Shown in pieces: positions 62,656-64,000 of a stretch of 64,000 nucleotides of DNA. The notes under the pieces are model-generated. The model was not told the origin of the DNA. It did no database searches and worked only from the letters and a program-made list of their open reading frames with translations. The first letter of the stretch is position 1. Each line of letters starts with the position of its first letter. A program made the position numbers and the translations under genes. The stretch lies in NCBI RefSeq assembly GCF_000012945.1, contig NC_007510.1:1984001-2048000 (forward strand). The letters are read 5' to 3'. The DNA is from Burkholderia lata. GTDB lineage: Bacteria; Pseudomonadota; Gammaproteobacteria; Burkholderiales; Burkholderiaceae.

Positions 62656-63141
62656 TCAGGAGTGCATGCCCTGCATCTTGTGCGAGAAATGCGCGCGTTC
62701 GGCCGTCTCCATCAGCATCAGGAATTCATCCTGCATCATGTGGATCAGCGCCTCGTGATCGCCGGCCTCGAAATAGACTTCCGGCTGCTGCGCGAGACGT
62801 TCCTCGAGAAACGTCTTCATCCCGTACGCCATGCACACCGGCGGCAACGCGCCCATGTCGCAATCCTTGAACAACTCGCGCAGCTCGACCTCCCGGGCGA
62901 GCACGAGATGGCGTCCCGTCTTCACCCAGAGATCCGACAGGCGCACGGCGTACGTGGTCGGCAATACGGCGGCGACGTAGCCTTCGTCGTCTTCGAGGAG
63001 CACGGTTTTCGCGAGGCGATCGCCGGGAATATGCGCGGCGGCGGCCGTCTCCATGCTCGTATGGCTATAGGGGTGGTACACCACTTCGTACCGCGATGAC
63101 TTCTGACGCAGGCAATCCTGCAGGGTGGCTGACACAGGCAT
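62656..63141 (-). CDS. YbaK/ProX-type aminoacyl-tRNA deacylase family protein
   Basis: A 161-residue protein of the YbaK fold. KTVLLEDDEGYVAAVLPTTYAV contains the catalytic Lys region, and GALPPVCMAYGMKTFLEERLA is the G-x-x-P-P segment that selects the aminoacyl group. These enzymes hydrolyse mischarged tRNAs in trans. The ATG at 63141 has GAGGTG 5 bases upstream, so the 14 codons of open frame before it are excluded. It is codirectional with the cysteine-synthase gene upstream (124 bases between), which is interesting because YbaK acts on Cys-tRNAPro, but a functional link is only a suggestion. Confidence 0.85.
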   Translation of the reverse strand: MPVSATLQDCLRQKSSRYEVVYHPYSHTSMETAAAAHIPGDRLAKTVLLEDDEGYVAAVLPTTYAVRLSDLWVKTGRHLVLAREVELRELFKDCDMGALPPVCMAYGMKTFLEERLAQQPEVYFEAGDHEALIHMMQDEFLMLMETAERAHFSHKMQGMHS

Positions 63142-63265
63142 GGCACACCTCGTCTGGGCGAAACGGGCGAACGGCGTTCGCACCGGATTCGTTCAGCATA
63201 GGTCGCATTCCGGCGGATGGAAATCCTCACCGCTCCCGCACCTCGCACGCGCTCAACGCACGGGT

Positions 63266-64000
63266 TCAGTCCCCCGGATCCAGGCCCTTTTCGCGCAGCC
63301 ATTCCCGATTGAAAAGCCGCGCGCGATAGATGTCGCCACGATCGCACAGCAAGGTCACGATCGTGTGCCCCGGGCCCATCCGGCGGGCCAACCAGACCGC
63401 TGCCGCGACGTTGATGCCGCTCGATCCGCCGACATACAGCCCTTCCTCGCGCAGCAGCCGGTAGACCATCGTCACGCACTGCTGATCGTCGATCCGCACC
63501 GCGTCGTCGATCGGCGTGCCCGCGAGGTTCATGGTGACGCGCGTCGATCCGATGCCTTCGGTGATCGAGCTGCCTTCTGCGCCGAGGTCGCCCGTTTTCA
63601 CGTACCCATAGAGCCCGCTGCCGCACGGGTCGGCCAGCACGATCCGGACGTCCGGATTCTGCTCTTTCAGATAGCGGCTCACGCCGGCCAGCGTGCCGCC
63701 CGTTCCGGTCGCGCAGACGAACGCATCGATCGTGCCCGCCGTATCGCGCCAGATTTCGGGCCCGGTCGTCTCGTAGTGCGCCTGACGATTGACGACGTTG
63801 TCGAACTGATTGGCCCACACCGCGTTGTCGAGTTCGTCCGCGAGCCGCCCGGCAATCTTCTGATAGTTGTTCGGGTCACGGTAAGGCGCCGCCGGCACCG
63901 GGCGCACCTCGGCGCCGAGCGTGCGCAGGATCGCCAGCTTGTCCGGCGATTGTGTGTCAGGAATCACGATCACGCAGCGATAGCCGCGCGCCGCGCAGAT
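63266..64000 (-). CDS. Cysteine synthase / PLP-dependent beta-synthase family (5' end outside window)
   Basis: The C-terminal 244 residues of a fold-type II PLP enzyme. CATGTGGTLAGVSRYLKEQNPDVRIVLADP is the phosphate-binding glycine loop of the CysK/CBS family, and EGLYVGGSSGINVAAAVWLA is the substrate-cofactor Ser motif near the C-terminus. The frame is open to the window edge, so the N-terminus with the catalytic Lys is not seen. The enzyme uses O-acetylserine or serine and a thiol or sulfide to make cysteine or cystathionine. The SGLYGYVKTGDL insert is like the CBS-type group. It precedes the YbaK-like gene in the same direction. Confidence 0.88.
   Translation of the reverse strand: MCAARGYRCVIVIPDTQSPDKLAILRTLGAEVRPVPAAPYRDPNNYQKIAGRLADELDNAVWANQFDNVVNRQAHYETTGPEIWRDTAGTIDAFVCATGTGGTLAGVSRYLKEQNPDVRIVLADPCGSGLYGYVKTGDLGAEGSSITEGIGSTRVTMNLAGTPIDDAVRIDDQQCVTMVYRLLREEGLYVGGSSGINVAAAVWLARRMGPGHTIVTLLCDRGDIYRARLFNREWLREKGLDPGD

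Noticed and set aside
1..64000. CRISPR arrays, tRNA and rRNA genes
   Set aside because: No regularly spaced repeats or recognisable RNA-gene sequence were found on reading either strand.

Overview
The window is a stretch of a Burkholderia-type (betaproteobacterial, Burkholderia sensu lato) genome. The evidence is high GC coding, a protein of the DUF3331 type found mainly in Burkholderia, and families typical of the genus (NodT-type efflux, winged-helix/ATPase regulators, an Ala/Pro-rich TonB system). It was read without database searches, so family names rest on recognised motifs and layout.

Region 1 (1-4.9 kb): a small catabolic module on the minus strand. Two related FAD monooxygenases flank an acetate-permease-like symporter pair (ActP + DUF485), and a VOC protein is the first gene. 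A tandem pair of dyad operators lies just upstream. Region 2 (5.2-18.5 kb): mixed accessory genes. These are a UBP-type zinc-finger protein and a divergent thioredoxin-reductase-like flavoprotein with a 15-bp-arm hairpin in its leader, a three-part drug efflux pump (OMF + HlyD, divergent EmrB-like MFS), a haloperoxidase-like hydrolase, DUF3331, an HD-domain protein, a large winged-helix/ATPase regulator and a LysR regulator.

Region 3 (18.5-33.4 kb): a mosaic mobile region. It holds decayed gene pieces (a restriction-endonuclease-like pseudogene and two NTF2-fold fragments), a complete three-gene IS66 element, an ArsR/SRPBCC pair, an XRE regulator, a DEDDh exonuclease, a DUF3701-type tyrosine recombinase, and a four-gene block of three different tyrosine recombinases plus a small protein. 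That block matches the ginABCD layout of GInt-type genomic islands. Inverted and direct repeats sit on both sides of it.

Region 4 (33.4-41.6 kb): a GST gene, then a tightly overlapped seven-gene operon: diiron oxidase, acyl carrier protein, alpha-oxoamine synthase, two circularly permuted ATP-grasp ligases, a KAS III enzyme and an MFS exporter broken by a frameshift. It looks like a compact natural-product cluster without any NRPS or modular PKS. I cannot match it to a known product.

Region 5 (42-62 kb): a very GC-rich minus-strand locus that reads as one complete import route. It has tonB-exbB-exbD-exbD-TPR, an XRE/cupin regulator, a TonB-dependent receptor, a YejABEF-type peptide ABC importer, a TldD/TldE protease pair and an RND exporter. 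A shared sequence element lies upstream of both the regulator and the receptor. Together these could move a peptide-like substrate across both membranes and cleave it in the cytoplasm. Region 6 (62.6-64 kb): a YbaK-type deacylase and the 3' part of a cysteine-synthase-family gene. No tRNA, rRNA or CRISPR array was seen.
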